DNA of 64,000 nt. It comes from Streptococcus cristatus ATCC 51100 (lineage in GTDB: Bacteria > Bacillota > Bacilli > Lactobacillales > Streptococcaceae). Where the stretch lies: the NCBI RefSeq assembly GCF_011612585.1, contig NZ_CP050133.1, forward strand, positions 1,797,001 through 1,861,000. Reading direction: 5' to 3'. Position numbers and translations under genes: made by a program. The notes beneath the pieces are model-generated. The model worked only from the letters and a program-made list of their open reading frames with translations, ran no database searches and was not told the origin of the DNA. Shown here one piece after another: positions 11,659-20,096 of the stretch; the stretch's first letter is position 1, and each line of letters begins with the position of its first letter.

Positions 11659-12273
11659 CTATCTGACGGAATACCTTAAGATGGTTTTAAACTTTTCTTC
11701 TGGTGTCCTATTTTTGTTGCTCAAGTAAATCTCTCTGTGAACGTGGTCGCATCTCTCCAGTCCCAAGCTGTTTGCCAGCTCAGCCATTTTCTCAAAAGAG
11801 GCCGGCTCACTGTCATAACTTCCTATGTGTAAGACCTGAATGGCCCGCTCCTCTGGCAAGCTCTGCAAACAAATGTCGTCATAGAGGGGATTAGGCTTTT
11901 TCTTGCGGACATTCTCAAGCGCTGCCGCAAATATATCCTGATCGATGACATTGGGCTGCTGAATCATGAGCTGATAGCGAAGTTGACTTTTATCGAAGCC
12001 TTCCCCAGCAGCTTTTTCCCAGATTCCTTCCAAAGGATAAACCGTGAAATCAGTCACCTTGTCCTCCGCCTCGTTTTTCATCACGGATTTAAAGAGCATT
12101 TTTACGGAATAGGCCAGCGAATAAAGGGCAGATACCCGCTCGGAGAAATCCGCTTCATTGGGATCGCCCGCTCCTTCGATCACAATGAACTGTTGACTTG
12201 GCACCTCTACCAGCTCTGGCTTTTTCTTGGCTCCATAAAGGCCTTTCTCGCTTTTTCTCCATTCATATTTCAT
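11659..12273 (-). CDS. GyrI-like small-molecule-binding domain protein
   Basis: The 204-aa protein has the N-terminal sequence and length of the stand-alone GyrI-like (SHV-type) family: a VPSQQFIVIEGAGDPN strand followed by the ALYSLAYSVKM helix. The family binds hydrophobic or drug-like ligands, as in the effector domains of BmrR/Rob regulators, and some members inhibit gyrase or hydrolyse cyclopropane compounds. A GGGGGG-type ribosome binding site precedes the ATG. It sits between the WYL regulator and the ClbS-like gene. Its function here is unknown. Confidence 0.8.
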   Translation of the reverse strand: MKYEWRKSEKGLYGAKKKPELVEVPSQQFIVIEGAGDPNEADFSERVSALYSLAYSVKMLFKSVMKNEAEDKVTDFTVYPLEGIWEKAAGEGFDKSQLRYQLMIQQPNVIDQDIFAAALENVRKKKPNPLYDDICLQSLPEERAIQVLHIGSYDSEPASFEKMAELANSLGLERCDHVHREIYLSNKNRTPEEKFKTILRYSVR

Positions 12274-12334
12274 CTTGCTCCCCCCTTCTCTCTTCTTATC
12301 TATTAGTATACAAGAAGATACCTGACACCCTATG

Positions 12335-13234
12335 TCAAGTTTTATATTTTTCTATCAACCTAGAAAGTATTTCTTTCATTTTCACTCGGATTTCGGGCGG
12401 ATCTAAGACCTCCACAGAGTCTCCAAAGGACAGGATGTAACTGTACAAACGGTGATCGTTGGGAATCTCGATTTCTGTATATAAATTTCCTTCCGCATCT
12501 GTCCGAATGTCTCCGCTTAGTTCATCATAAACCCTGAAGGCCACTTTGCGATCAAACTTGACTGTCAACTTAATGGTATTTTCATAGGTCAGTTCCTTTT
12601 CCAAGACGACATCTTCAAAGCTGTCCTCAAACTTTTCATCCAGCCGCTCCAGATTTTTCATCCTAGATAGTTTAAAATACCTGAATTCCTGTCGCAAGAG
12701 GCAGAAAGCATAGAGGTACCAACTCTGATTTTTAAACAACAAGCGTACAGGCTTGACACGACGGCTTGTCTCCCGCTCATCACTAGCAAAGTAAGAAAAA
12801 GAAACAAGGTGCTTGCCTAGAATTGCAGTTTTTAGTTGATGAAAGGTAGCTTCATATGCTTTATCGTTTTGCCAGTGATTAAAATCGATTTCGATCCAGT
12901 TGGGATTTTTAATTTGAAAAAGCGCTGAAAGCTTTGTAAGTAGGTCACTTTGGTAAAGCTGACTGGTGCTGCCCAGACCTTGCAGGGCCGCCATGATCTG
13001 CTCTTTCTCCTCCGCTGTCAGCAGGGACTTCCGCAAGACAAAATCCTCTGCGATTTCTATGCCGCCACCTTTTCCTTGCATGGTATAAATCGGAATCCCA
13101 GCGCTGCTAAGAGAGTCCACGTCTCGATAAATAGTCCGAACCGAAACTTCAAATTTCTCTGCTAGCTCCGTTGCAGTCACTTTCCCTCTCTCCAAAATGT
13201 AGTACAATATCCGAAATAGTCGATTATTCTGCAT
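12335..13234 (-). CDS. YafY-like HTH/WYL-domain transcriptional regulator
   Basis: A 299-aa DNA-binding protein with an N-terminal HTH_11/DeoR-like winged helix (MQNNRLFRILYYILERGKVT, residues 1-60), a middle region and a WYL ligand-sensing domain, then a C-terminal WCX extension. The start is the ATG at 13234, preceded by GAGGAGAAGGAG. The open frame runs 75 codons further upstream, but only because it reads into repeat copy 2, so that extension is not real. It heads a three-gene unit with the GyrI-like and ClbS-like genes and probably controls it. Confidence 0.88.
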   Translation of the reverse strand: MQNNRLFRILYYILERGKVTATELAEKFEVSVRTIYRDVDSLSSAGIPIYTMQGKGGGIEIAEDFVLRKSLLTAEEKEQIMAALQGLGSTSQLYQSDLLTKLSALFQIKNPNWIEIDFNHWQNDKAYEATFHQLKTAILGKHLVSFSYFASDERETSRRVKPVRLLFKNQSWYLYAFCLLRQEFRYFKLSRMKNLERLDEKFEDSFEDVVLEKELTYENTIKLTVKFDRKVAFRVYDELSGDIRTDAEGNLYTEIEIPNDHRLYSYILSFGDSVEVLDPPEIRVKMKEILSRLIEKYKT

Positions 13235-13325
13235 GCTTGCTCCTTCTCCTCTTCCTATTATACAATACTTGCCACAGCATGTCATATTTAAGCGGGTTAA
13301 ACCTCGGATAAGCTGTAATGAAAAA

Positions 13326-13500
13326 GAGAGTGGGACAGAAATCGGTAATTCGTTAGAATTCGATTTCGTCGTCCCACCTCCGCACAGTTGAGTAGGGCTG
13401 TAAAAGCTGATGAAATCAGCGTAGTAGAGCCCACTCAACCACTGCGTCTTGCTCGACATTCCAAAGACAATTGAAAGGCTAGGACTTTTGTCCCAGCCTC
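13326..13500 (+). repeat. Dispersed hairpin repeat, copy 2
   Basis: Nearly identical to copy 1, with an intact terminal hairpin GGCTAGGAC-tttt-GTCCCAGCC plus TCTTTT on the plus strand and GTCCCACTCTCTTTTT on the minus strand. It looks like a terminator in both directions. It lies 62 nt beyond the mscS stop and upstream of the WYL regulator. Confidence 0.88.
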
Positions 13501-13562
13501 TTTTAGTGATTAAAAACCTTATTTCCGATAGATGTTATTTGCCTTTGTTTCCCCGACTACTA

Positions 13563-14435
13563 CTAAGCTTTACCATTATTTCCTGCGACAGGAGCAAATG
13601 TTGGCAAAGCCACCCCCTCTTTTAGCAAGGCTTCATGGTAGAGCTTGTAGAAAATATGGTACAGGCTCGCCTGCATACCGCTTGCAACGATTAAACTAAT
13701 CCGAAAGTAAAACTGCCCGCTCGCAGTCATTTGCGGTCCCAAAATATCAGGTTCCTTCAAAACTTCTGGATGTTCAGGCACAGCTTCCTGATTGACAGCA
13801 GCAATAATCCGATAAATCTCATCCAAATCCGTCTCAGCATAGATAGGAATATCAATCAGAACTCGCATATCGCCACGAGAAAGATTGCTGACAACGGTGA
13901 TATTTCGATTGGGCACAAAGTGAAGAGTTCCGTCCGCATCGCGTACCTGCGTAGTCCGAATCCCAACACTGACAACCGTTCCTGCGATATTGATAGCACC
14001 ATTGGTCAAGCGAACATTGTCCCCTACATCCAATTGACGCTCTAAGAGAATAAAGAAACCATTGACTAGGTCGGACAGAAAGCCCTGCGCTCCCATCCCA
14101 ATTGCCACACCAGCAATCCCTGCCCCAGCTAAAAGACTTGAGACCGGCAAGCCCAAAATGGATAAAACCCAATAGAACAAGAGAAAATAAAGTACATAAT
14201 TGAGTAAATTCTCAATTAAGCGCATAATGGTCTTTTGCCGAGCGACATCCTGCCGAGATAATTTCAAAGACGGCGCAATCAGTCTAGTCACAAAAAGATG
14301 GAGAATTTTCTTAGCCACCCAAAATAGTACACACAAAAAGACCAAGGAGACGAATTTTGAAAACACGTCATCCAAAATAGCTGACCAGTTGAATTGCTGG
14401 AAATAGCGCGTGAAAACATTCCCATTAGCTGTCAT
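13563..14435 (-). CDS. MscS-family mechanosensitive ion channel
   Basis: This inner-membrane osmotic safety valve has 290 aa with three predicted transmembrane helices (about 25-130), the pore-lining Gly/Ala-rich TM3 (AGAGIAGVAIGMGAQGF) and a cytoplasmic beta domain with the QLDVGDNVRL loop typical of MscS. It resembles the short YkuT/YbdG-like channels of Firmicutes. GGAGGAAAGA precedes the ATG. It is monocistronic, with repeat copy 2 behind it as a likely terminator. Confidence 0.9.
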   Translation of the reverse strand: MTANGNVFTRYFQQFNWSAILDDVFSKFVSLVFLCVLFWVAKKILHLFVTRLIAPSLKLSRQDVARQKTIMRLIENLLNYVLYFLLFYWVLSILGLPVSSLLAGAGIAGVAIGMGAQGFLSDLVNGFFILLERQLDVGDNVRLTNGAINIAGTVVSVGIRTTQVRDADGTLHFVPNRNITVVSNLSRGDMRVLIDIPIYAETDLDEIYRIIAAVNQEAVPEHPEVLKEPDILGPQMTASGQFYFRISLIVASGMQASLYHIFYKLYHEALLKEGVALPTFAPVAGNNGKA

Positions 14436-14537
14436 TCTTTCCTCCCATGAGATACAAAAATCTTATTCATTATACCACAAAGGGCGACAGATAGGCATCA
14501 AAGCAGCCTTATTCTGCATAGCGAATACTAAAAAACA

Positions 14538-14566
14538 TTGATTTTATACGACCTCTAGCGTATAAT
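14538..14566 (+). promoter_or_regulatory. sstT promoter
   Basis: TTGATT (14538-14543), a 17-bp spacer and a perfect TATAAT (14561-14566), 32 nt before the sstT start codon. Confidence 0.75.
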
Positions 14567-14598
14567 GGAAAGCAGTTTATTTTAGAAAGGGAGCTCCT

Positions 14599-15818
14599 AT
14601 GTTTCATCGAATTCTTTCTGCTTGGAATCGCGCCAATCTTATCAAACGGATTTCTATTGGGATTGTCACAGGCGCCCTGCTGGCTCTTATTTTCCCACAA
14701 GCCAGCGCCATTAGCCTCCTCGGCCAAATCTTTGTCGGTGGCCTAAAAGCTATCGCACCGCTGCTCGTTTTCACTCTCGTTGCCAATGCCCTCTCTCAGC
14801 ACCAAAAAGGGGGCAGAAGAGCAATATAAAAACCGTCATTATCCTCTATCTAATCGGGACTTTTGCGGCTGCCCTTGTCGCTGTCCTTGCCAATTATATT
14901 TTCCCTGTGACCATCGAGCTGACCGCAGCTAGCTCGGAAGTTAGTCCCCCAGAAGTCATCGGCCAAGTTCTGAGCAATCTCCTCCTCAACCTTGTCGATA
15001 ATCCGATCAACGCTTTGACCAAGGCCAATTATATCGGCATTCTGTCTTGGGCAGTTGTCTTTGGAGTGGCCATGCGAGAAGCAAGTCAGCAAAGTAAAGA
15101 ACTTTTGAAAACACTGGCAGATATTACTTCGAAGATTGTCGAATGGATTATCAATCTGGCTCCCTTTGGTATTTTAGGGCTGGTGTACACGACCATTTCT
15201 GGCAAAGGATTTGAAGCACTCAAAAGCTACGGCATGCTCCTTCTCCTATTACTGGGTTCCATGGCCCTTGTTGCGCTGGTCGTTAACCCCTTGATTGTCT
15301 TCATTATGCTTCGGAAGAATCCTTATCCACTGGTTTGGCGCTGCTTAAAAGTCAGTGGTGTCACTGCCTTTTTCACTCGCAGTTCGGCTGCCAATATCCC
15401 TGTTAATATGAAACTGTGTCGAGATTTAGGCCTCAATCCTGAAACCTACTCGGTCTCTATCCCACTCGGTTCTACTATCAACATGGCAGGAGCAGCGGTG
15501 ACAATCAACACGCTGACCCTCGCAGCGGCCAATACACTAGGCATCCAAGTGGACTTTGGAACAGCACTGGTGCTTAGCGTCGTTGCAGCCATTTCCGCCT
15601 GCGGGGCTTCTGGAGTGGCTGGAGGATCACTTCTCCTGATCCCTGTGGCTTGTAGCCTCTTTGGCATCCCAAATGATCTGGCTATGCAAGTCGTCAGCGT
15701 TGGCTTTGTCATCGGCGTCATCCAAGACTCTTGCGAAACCGCCCTCAACTCATCCACAGACGTGCTTTTTACAGCTGTTGCTGAAATGAGCACCTGGCCC
15801 AAAGAAAAACGTTATTAA
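14599..15818 (+). pseudogene. sstT: Serine/threonine:Na+ symporter SstT, frameshifted
   Basis: The two halves of one DAACS-family transporter are in different frames. Codons from 14599 encode the N-terminal helices and run into a stop at 14827-14829. From about 14825 the neighbouring frame continues without a break through [20 protein letters not shown] to the C-terminus at 15818, keeping the ion and substrate motifs ([29 protein letters not shown]). The shift is at A5G5 around 14804-14814: removing two G or adding one base would restore the family sequence SQHQKGQ. It may be a sequencing error, a phase-variable tract or a recent null mutation. Promoter and ribosome binding site are intact. 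Confidence 0.88.
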
Positions 15819-15828
15819 ACAAAGCGCT

Positions 15829-16002
15829 GAGGCTGGGACAAAAGTCCTAGCCTCTCAATTGTCTTTGGATTGTCGAGCAAGACGCAGTGGTTGGGGGGCT
15901 CTACTACGCTGATTTCATCGGCTTTTACAGCCCTACTCAACTGTGCGGAGGTGGGACGACGAAATCGAATTCTAACGAATTACCGATTTCTGTCCCACTC
16001 TC
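15829..16002 (-). repeat. Dispersed hairpin repeat, copy 3 (inverted)
   Basis: The same element as copies 1, 2, 4 and 5 in the opposite orientation. It starts 10 nt after the sstT stop with GAGGCTGGGAC-aaaa-GTCCTAGCCTC and ends with GTCCCACTCTC. From 16003 to the next start codon I see no gene or firm promoter. Confidence 0.88.
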
Positions 16003-16147
16003 AGTTTTTTTATTTTGTCCTACGAGATACTTTCCTCACTCTTTCCTTAAAGAAGATTTAACTTTTTCTTAAAGATAACTGATATCAGCTAGCTTTAAGC
16101 CGCAATCTGTATACTTTCTACACATCATCTAAGAAAGAGGTATGGAT

Positions 16148-17191
16148 ATGGACTATCTAGTGATTCCGGCTTACGAGCCCGATTATAATTTGATTAAACT
16201 GATTCAAAAAATTCAGAGCAAGAGTGATTTTCATATCATTGTTATCGATGACGGTAGCTCAGCCAAGCGCCAGACAGTCTTTGACAAGGCTGAACAATAT
16301 GCGACTGTCCTCCATCACAAGAACAATCAAGGCAAGGGGCAAGCGCTGAAAACTGCCTTCACCTACATCCAGTCTCTGGGTCAATACGGAACGGTCATCA
16401 CAGCAGATGCGGATGGCCAGCACAAGGTCTGGGATATTTTCCGTGTGGCGACCAAGGCTGCTAAAAATCCCAATCAGCTGATTCTGGGAGCACGCGCCTT
16501 TACTGGCAAGGTGCCTCTGCGTAGCCGCTTCGGCAACAGTCTGACTCGGGCTCTCTTCAAAGCCCAGACTGGCGTAGCTGTCTCCGATACGCAGACAGGC
16601 TTACGAGCCTTTACGACCAACATGATCCCCTTTATGCTGAAGGTAGAAGGTCAGCGCTATGAGTACGAAATGAACATGCTCCTAAAAGCCAGTAAGGAAT
16701 ATCCCATTTTGGAAGTGCCCATTGAGACGGTCTATATCAATGATAATCAAGGCTCGCACTTCCGACCTGTTAGAGATGGGCTCATGATTTATAAAAATAT
16801 TTTTAAATTTGCCCTGACTTCTCTCAGCAGTTTCATCGTGGACTACATGGTCTACGCACTAGCTCTCTTATTTTTGGCTGCTGCCCCAATCAGCCTGAGA
16901 ATTCTTTTAGCCAACGGGATTGCCCGCGTGACAAGCTCGGTCTTCAACTATTCGACCAATAAAAAACTGGTCTTTAAGAACGACGACAGTATACTCAAGA
17001 CAGGAACTGGCTATTTCAGCCTAGCTCTGGTGCTCTTTATCCTAGACACACTGCTGATTCGTCTCTTCTATGCTGTCTTTGGTCTCAACCTTCTGATTGT
17101 CAAGATCATCGTCGGCATCTTACTCTTCACCGTCTCCTGGATGGTCCAAAAGAAATTTATTTTTAAGGAAAGGACACACACTGCGTTATGA
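16148..17191 (+). CDS. Family 2 glycosyltransferase fused to a GtrA-like membrane domain
   Basis: Residues 1-220 form a GT-A fold of the dolichyl-phosphate-mannose-synthase type (VIPAYEPD, IDDGSS, nucleotide/metal motif TADADGQH, SDTQTGLRAF). Residues about 225-340 contain four hydrophobic helices matching GtrA. Such enzymes transfer sugar from a nucleotide donor to polyprenyl phosphate, and GtrA domains flip or anchor the product. The second ATG (16148) suits the AAGAGG site better than the one at 16142. The stop overlaps the next gene by 4 nt. A role in surface polysaccharide or lipid-linked sugar synthesis is inferred. Confidence 0.87.
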   Translation: MDYLVIPAYEPDYNLIKLIQKIQSKSDFHIIVIDDGSSAKRQTVFDKAEQYATVLHHKNNQGKGQALKTAFTYIQSLGQYGTVITADADGQHKVWDIFRVATKAAKNPNQLILGARAFTGKVPLRSRFGNSLTRALFKAQTGVAVSDTQTGLRAFTTNMIPFMLKVEGQRYEYEMNMLLKASKEYPILEVPIETVYINDNQGSHFRPVRDGLMIYKNIFKFALTSLSSFIVDYMVYALALLFLAAAPISLRILLANGIARVTSSVFNYSTNKKLVFKNDDSILKTGTGYFSLALVLFILDTLLIRLFYAVFGLNLLIVKIIVGILLFTVSWMVQKKFIFKERTHTAL

Positions 17192-18096
17192 AATTTTTAA
17201 AGAAAGGCTATGCCTACGCCTCCATTTTCGGCCTGCTTCTGACAGCTTCCTTCAGCTACTCCATGCTGAAAACCTTCGTCATTGCTGAAACTATTTCCAC
17301 AGTCTCCAATACCGCTTCGACGTCCAATGCCGAGGCTGCCAGCAAGGCTGCAGAAACAGCCACAGTGACAGATACCAGCTATTCAGACGGTAACATCTCG
17401 GTCACGCTGACTGAAAAGACCGTCAACAATACCCAAGTCTACATCGCTGATGTGACCGTCAGCTCCGCTGAATATTTGAAAACAGCCCTTGCCAACAACA
17501 CCTACGGAACCAATGTCACCGCCAAGACTTCAGAAACGGCCGCTAATAACAAGGCTATTCTAGCGGTTAACGGCGACTACTACGGTGCCAATTCTACCGG
17601 CTATGTTATCCGCAACGGTGTCGTCTACCGTGATACCGTCCGAGAGGACGCCAGCAATGGGGATTTGGCCATTTACAAAGACGGCTCCTTTAAAATCATT
17701 TACGAAAATGAAATCTCTGCCGACCAGCTAGTCGAAGACGGTGTGGTCAATCTCCTAGCCTTCGGACCAGCCCTCGTAGAAAATGGCGAAATTGTCGTGA
17801 ATACCAAGTCCGAAGTTGGCCAGTCTATGGCTTCCAATCCACGGACATCTATCGGCATCATTGACGAAAACCACTATATCATCACCGTTTCAGACGGACG
17901 CACTTCAGAAAGTCAGGGACTTTCCCTCTATGAAATGGCTGAAGTCATGAAATCTTATGGCGTCAAGACTGCCTACAATCTTGACGGTGGCGGCTCGTCC
18001 ACTATGTACTTCAACGGTCAGGTCATTAACAAGCCTACCACCAACGGAAATATTTCAGAAAGGGCGGTGAGCGACATTGTCTACATCGGTTACTAA
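17188..18096 (+). CDS. Secreted phosphodiester glycosidase (NAGPA-domain) protein
   Basis: The 302-aa protein begins with a positively charged signal peptide or signal anchor (about 1-35), then a Ser/Thr/Ala-rich linker and a NAGPA domain with its typical motifs: LAVNGDYYG, FGPALVENG, NPRTSIG and NLDGGGSSTM. Mammalian NAGPA uncovers mannose-6-phosphate by removing GlcNAc; bacterial members act on exopolysaccharide or phosphodiester-linked sugars and are often labelled exopolysaccharide biosynthesis proteins. It overlaps the upstream glycosyltransferase (ATGA) and the downstream membrane gene, so all three are translationally coupled. Confidence 0.88.
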   Translation: MKFLKKGYAYASIFGLLLTASFSYSMLKTFVIAETISTVSNTASTSNAEAASKAAETATVTDTSYSDGNISVTLTEKTVNNTQVYIADVTVSSAEYLKTALANNTYGTNVTAKTSETAANNKAILAVNGDYYGANSTGYVIRNGVVYRDTVREDASNGDLAIYKDGSFKIIYENEISADQLVEDGVVNLLAFGPALVENGEIVVNTKSEVGQSMASNPRTSIGIIDENHYIITVSDGRTSESQGLSLYEMAEVMKSYGVKTAYNLDGGGSSTMYFNGQVINKPTTNGNISERAVSDIVYIGY

Positions 18097-18496
18097 TCCC
18101 AGCAAAAAACGTTTCAAAAAAACAGCTGTTTCCTACATCCTGCTAACAATTTTCTTCTTTGCTTTCAGCAGAATCTATGAATCCTTCAGCTTCGGGGAAA
18201 CATCTGTCCACATGCACTATCTCTTTGCTCTTCCTCTCGTTGGGGGCAGCCTCCTCCTGCTTTTTATGAAGACCATTCCTAACCTCTCTCGGCTCAGCCT
18301 TAACCTCTGGAACTCAGCTGTAGCCACCATGACAGCCGGCATGCTCTTTCGTGGAATTGTCAACCTATCTGGGCGCTCCACGACACTGGACATACCCTAC
18401 TGGTACGTAGGAGCAGGCTTTGTAGCTCTGGCACTATTCTCCATGGTCGTTACGCGCAGTGTGTGGGTAAATAAAGAGACCAGCTCAACATCCTAA
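18077..18496 (+). CDS. Small integral membrane protein, unknown function
   Basis: 139 aa with four hydrophobic segments and a basic N-terminus. The start is a TTG overlapping the previous gene by 20 nt, with GGGCGGTGAG in front as ribosome binding site. I do not recognise a family. Its place as third gene behind the GT2/GtrA and NAGPA genes, just before a strong terminator, suggests it helps the same surface-glycan process. Confidence 0.7.
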   Translation: MSTSVTNPSKKRFKKTAVSYILLTIFFFAFSRIYESFSFGETSVHMHYLFALPLVGGSLLLLFMKTIPNLSRLSLNLWNSAVATMTAGMLFRGIVNLSGRSTTLDIPYWYVGAGFVALALFSMVVTRSVWVNKETSSTS

Positions 18497-18512
18497 TCTC
18501 ATAAAAAAACAG

Positions 18513-18543
18513 AAAGGTCGTGGTGTTTAAGCCACGACCTTTT
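18513..18543. terminator. Bidirectional terminator between the glycan operon and hutI
   Basis: AAAGGTCGTGG pairs perfectly with CCACGACCTTT, flanked by A-rich and T-rich tracts on both sides. It suits the convergent membrane-protein gene and hutI. Confidence 0.85.
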
Positions 18544-18635
18544 CTTGAACACAAATCTGCTTTTTTTTTATAATCAACAATAGAACTTCTAAGAAAATCT
18601 TTGCCATTAAGTGGAAATGGGACTGACTTGTAAAA

Positions 18636-19901
18636 TTAGACGATTCTACCCTGATCAACAACCAACTTGCCTGCCTTATAAACCTGATGGGTCAGGTTGG
18701 TAGCAAAGAAATAAAGTGGATAGTCAATATTCTTAGCGTCTAGGATGGTAATGTCAGCCTGCTTGCCAGTATCAAAGCTGCCAATCTTATCTTGACGGTT
18801 AACTGAGTAGGCCGCATTGATGGTTACAGCATTAAGAACTTCCACTGGTGTCAGGCGCATCATAAAGCAGCCCAGCTGCATGACGAACTGCAGGTTAGCT
18901 GTCGGACAAGAGCCCGGATTACTGTCGGTGGTCAGGGTAATGGCCATACCAGCTTCCAGCATCTTGCGGGCTGGTGCATAGGTATCTTCCATCAGACTGA
19001 AGGTAGTCGCTGGCAGGAGATTGCCGATAACTTTGGCTTCTGCCATCTTACGAATGCCCTCATCAGTCGCTACCATCAAGTGCTCTGCACTCGTTGCTCC
19101 TAGCTCAGCTGCTACATCTACCCCGCCGATAGATTCAATTTCATCAGCATGGATACGAAGCTTGAAGCCCATTTCCTCAGCCTTAGAAAGCAGGTACCGT
19201 GATTCGTCAGCTGTAAAGACGCCTTTTTCACAGAAAATATCACAGAACTCAGCTAGATTTTCTGTTTTTACCCGAGGCAGCATTTCCTCAACGATGAGCT
19301 CCAGATATTCCTGAGAGCGTCCTTTGTATTCTGGTGGAACGGCGTGGGCAGCCATAAAGGTCGAAACTAAATCAATATCATGGTCACGGTCCAGAGCCCC
19401 AACAACATCCAGCTGGCGCTTCTCTGTTTCCCAGTCCAGACCGTAGCCACTCTTGGCCTCAACAGTCGTCACCCCATGAAGCAGCATATAGTCCAGCAGT
19501 CTCTTGGACTTATCGTAGAGAGTATCAAAAGAAGCTTCTCGCGTCGCCCGGACTGTACTGAGAATACCACCGCCTTGGGCTAGAATTTCCAGATAGGGGA
19601 CACCGGCTAATTTCTTAGCAAATTCATGCTCTCGGCTACCGCCATAGACCAAGTGAGTGTGACAGTCGATTAAGCCGGGCGTCGCAATCTTACCCTCATA
19701 AGACTGAATCTTAGTATCTGGTCCAACTAGACTGGCATTCGGCTCTCCACTGCCAACTGCTAGGATTTTACCGTCTTTGACTGCAATGTAGCCGTCCTCC
19801 AAGACCTGAGCTTCCTTCATCTCCTCACCAAAAAGGGGATGTCCGAGATCCTTGGGACAGAAGACTTGATTAAAGTGAGTTAATAGTAAATCAGCAGTCA
19901 T
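18636..19901 (-). CDS. hutI: Imidazolonepropionase
   Basis: Third step of histidine degradation: hydrolysis of imidazolone-5-propionate to formiminoglutamate. This 421-aa amidohydrolase shows the metal motif [10 protein letters not shown], the HAVPPEYKG segment, LRIHADEIE and the late LTTDSNPGS motif. The ATG at 19901 follows GGAGG; the open frame continues 26 codons upstream without a comparable start signal. It is transcribed divergently from the hutU operon and has its own promoter. Confidence 0.96.
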   Translation of the reverse strand: MTADLLLTHFNQVFCPKDLGHPLFGEEMKEAQVLEDGYIAVKDGKILAVGSGEPNASLVGPDTKIQSYEGKIATPGLIDCHTHLVYGGSREHEFAKKLAGVPYLEILAQGGGILSTVRATREASFDTLYDKSKRLLDYMLLHGVTTVEAKSGYGLDWETEKRQLDVVGALDRDHDIDLVSTFMAAHAVPPEYKGRSQEYLELIVEEMLPRVKTENLAEFCDIFCEKGVFTADESRYLLSKAEEMGFKLRIHADEIESIGGVDVAAELGATSAEHLMVATDEGIRKMAEAKVIGNLLPATTFSLMEDTYAPARKMLEAGMAITLTTDSNPGSCPTANLQFVMQLGCFMMRLTPVEVLNAVTINAAYSVNRQDKIGSFDTGKQADITILDAKNIDYPLYFFATNLTHQVYKAGKLVVDQGRIV

Positions 19902-19943
19902 GCTTGTTCCTCCATTCATTTTCCAACTTATTCGCTTTCCATC

Positions 19944-19972
19944 ATAATACACTATCGTCAAATTATAGTCAA
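19944..19972 (-). promoter_or_regulatory. hutI promoter
   Basis: On the minus strand, TTGACT (19967-19972) is followed after 17 bp by TATTAT (19944-19949). Confidence 0.65.
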
Positions 19973-19976
19973 AAAC

Positions 19977-19997
19977 CAATATATATTAGATATATTG
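19977..19997. promoter_or_regulatory. Candidate hut operator (inverted repeat)
   Basis: CAATATAT-attag-ATATATTG is a perfect 8-bp inverted repeat in the divergent hutI/hutU promoter region. It directly abuts the hutI -35 box and lies 27 bp upstream of the hutU -35 box, a position from which one regulator could control both. The binding protein is unknown. Confidence 0.5.
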
Positions 19998-20024
19998 ATA
20001 TTTTTTATCTCTGGGAATATTTTC

Positions 20025-20054
20025 TTGACTTTGTACTGACGGCGCTGTTATAAA
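20025..20054 (+). promoter_or_regulatory. hutU operon promoter
   Basis: TTGACT (20025-20030) and TATAAA (20049-20054) with an 18-bp spacer, followed by AAGGAGG before the hutU ATG. Confidence 0.65.
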
Positions 20055-20096
20055 ATAAGGTCAAATCTTAAGTTATTTTACAAGGAGGAAATAAAC

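Noticed and set aside
16045..16110. CiaR-type TTTAAG direct repeats upstream of the glycosyltransferase
   Set aside because: CTTAAAG-like motifs occur, but the spacing and second half-site do not match TTTAAG-N5-TTTAAG.
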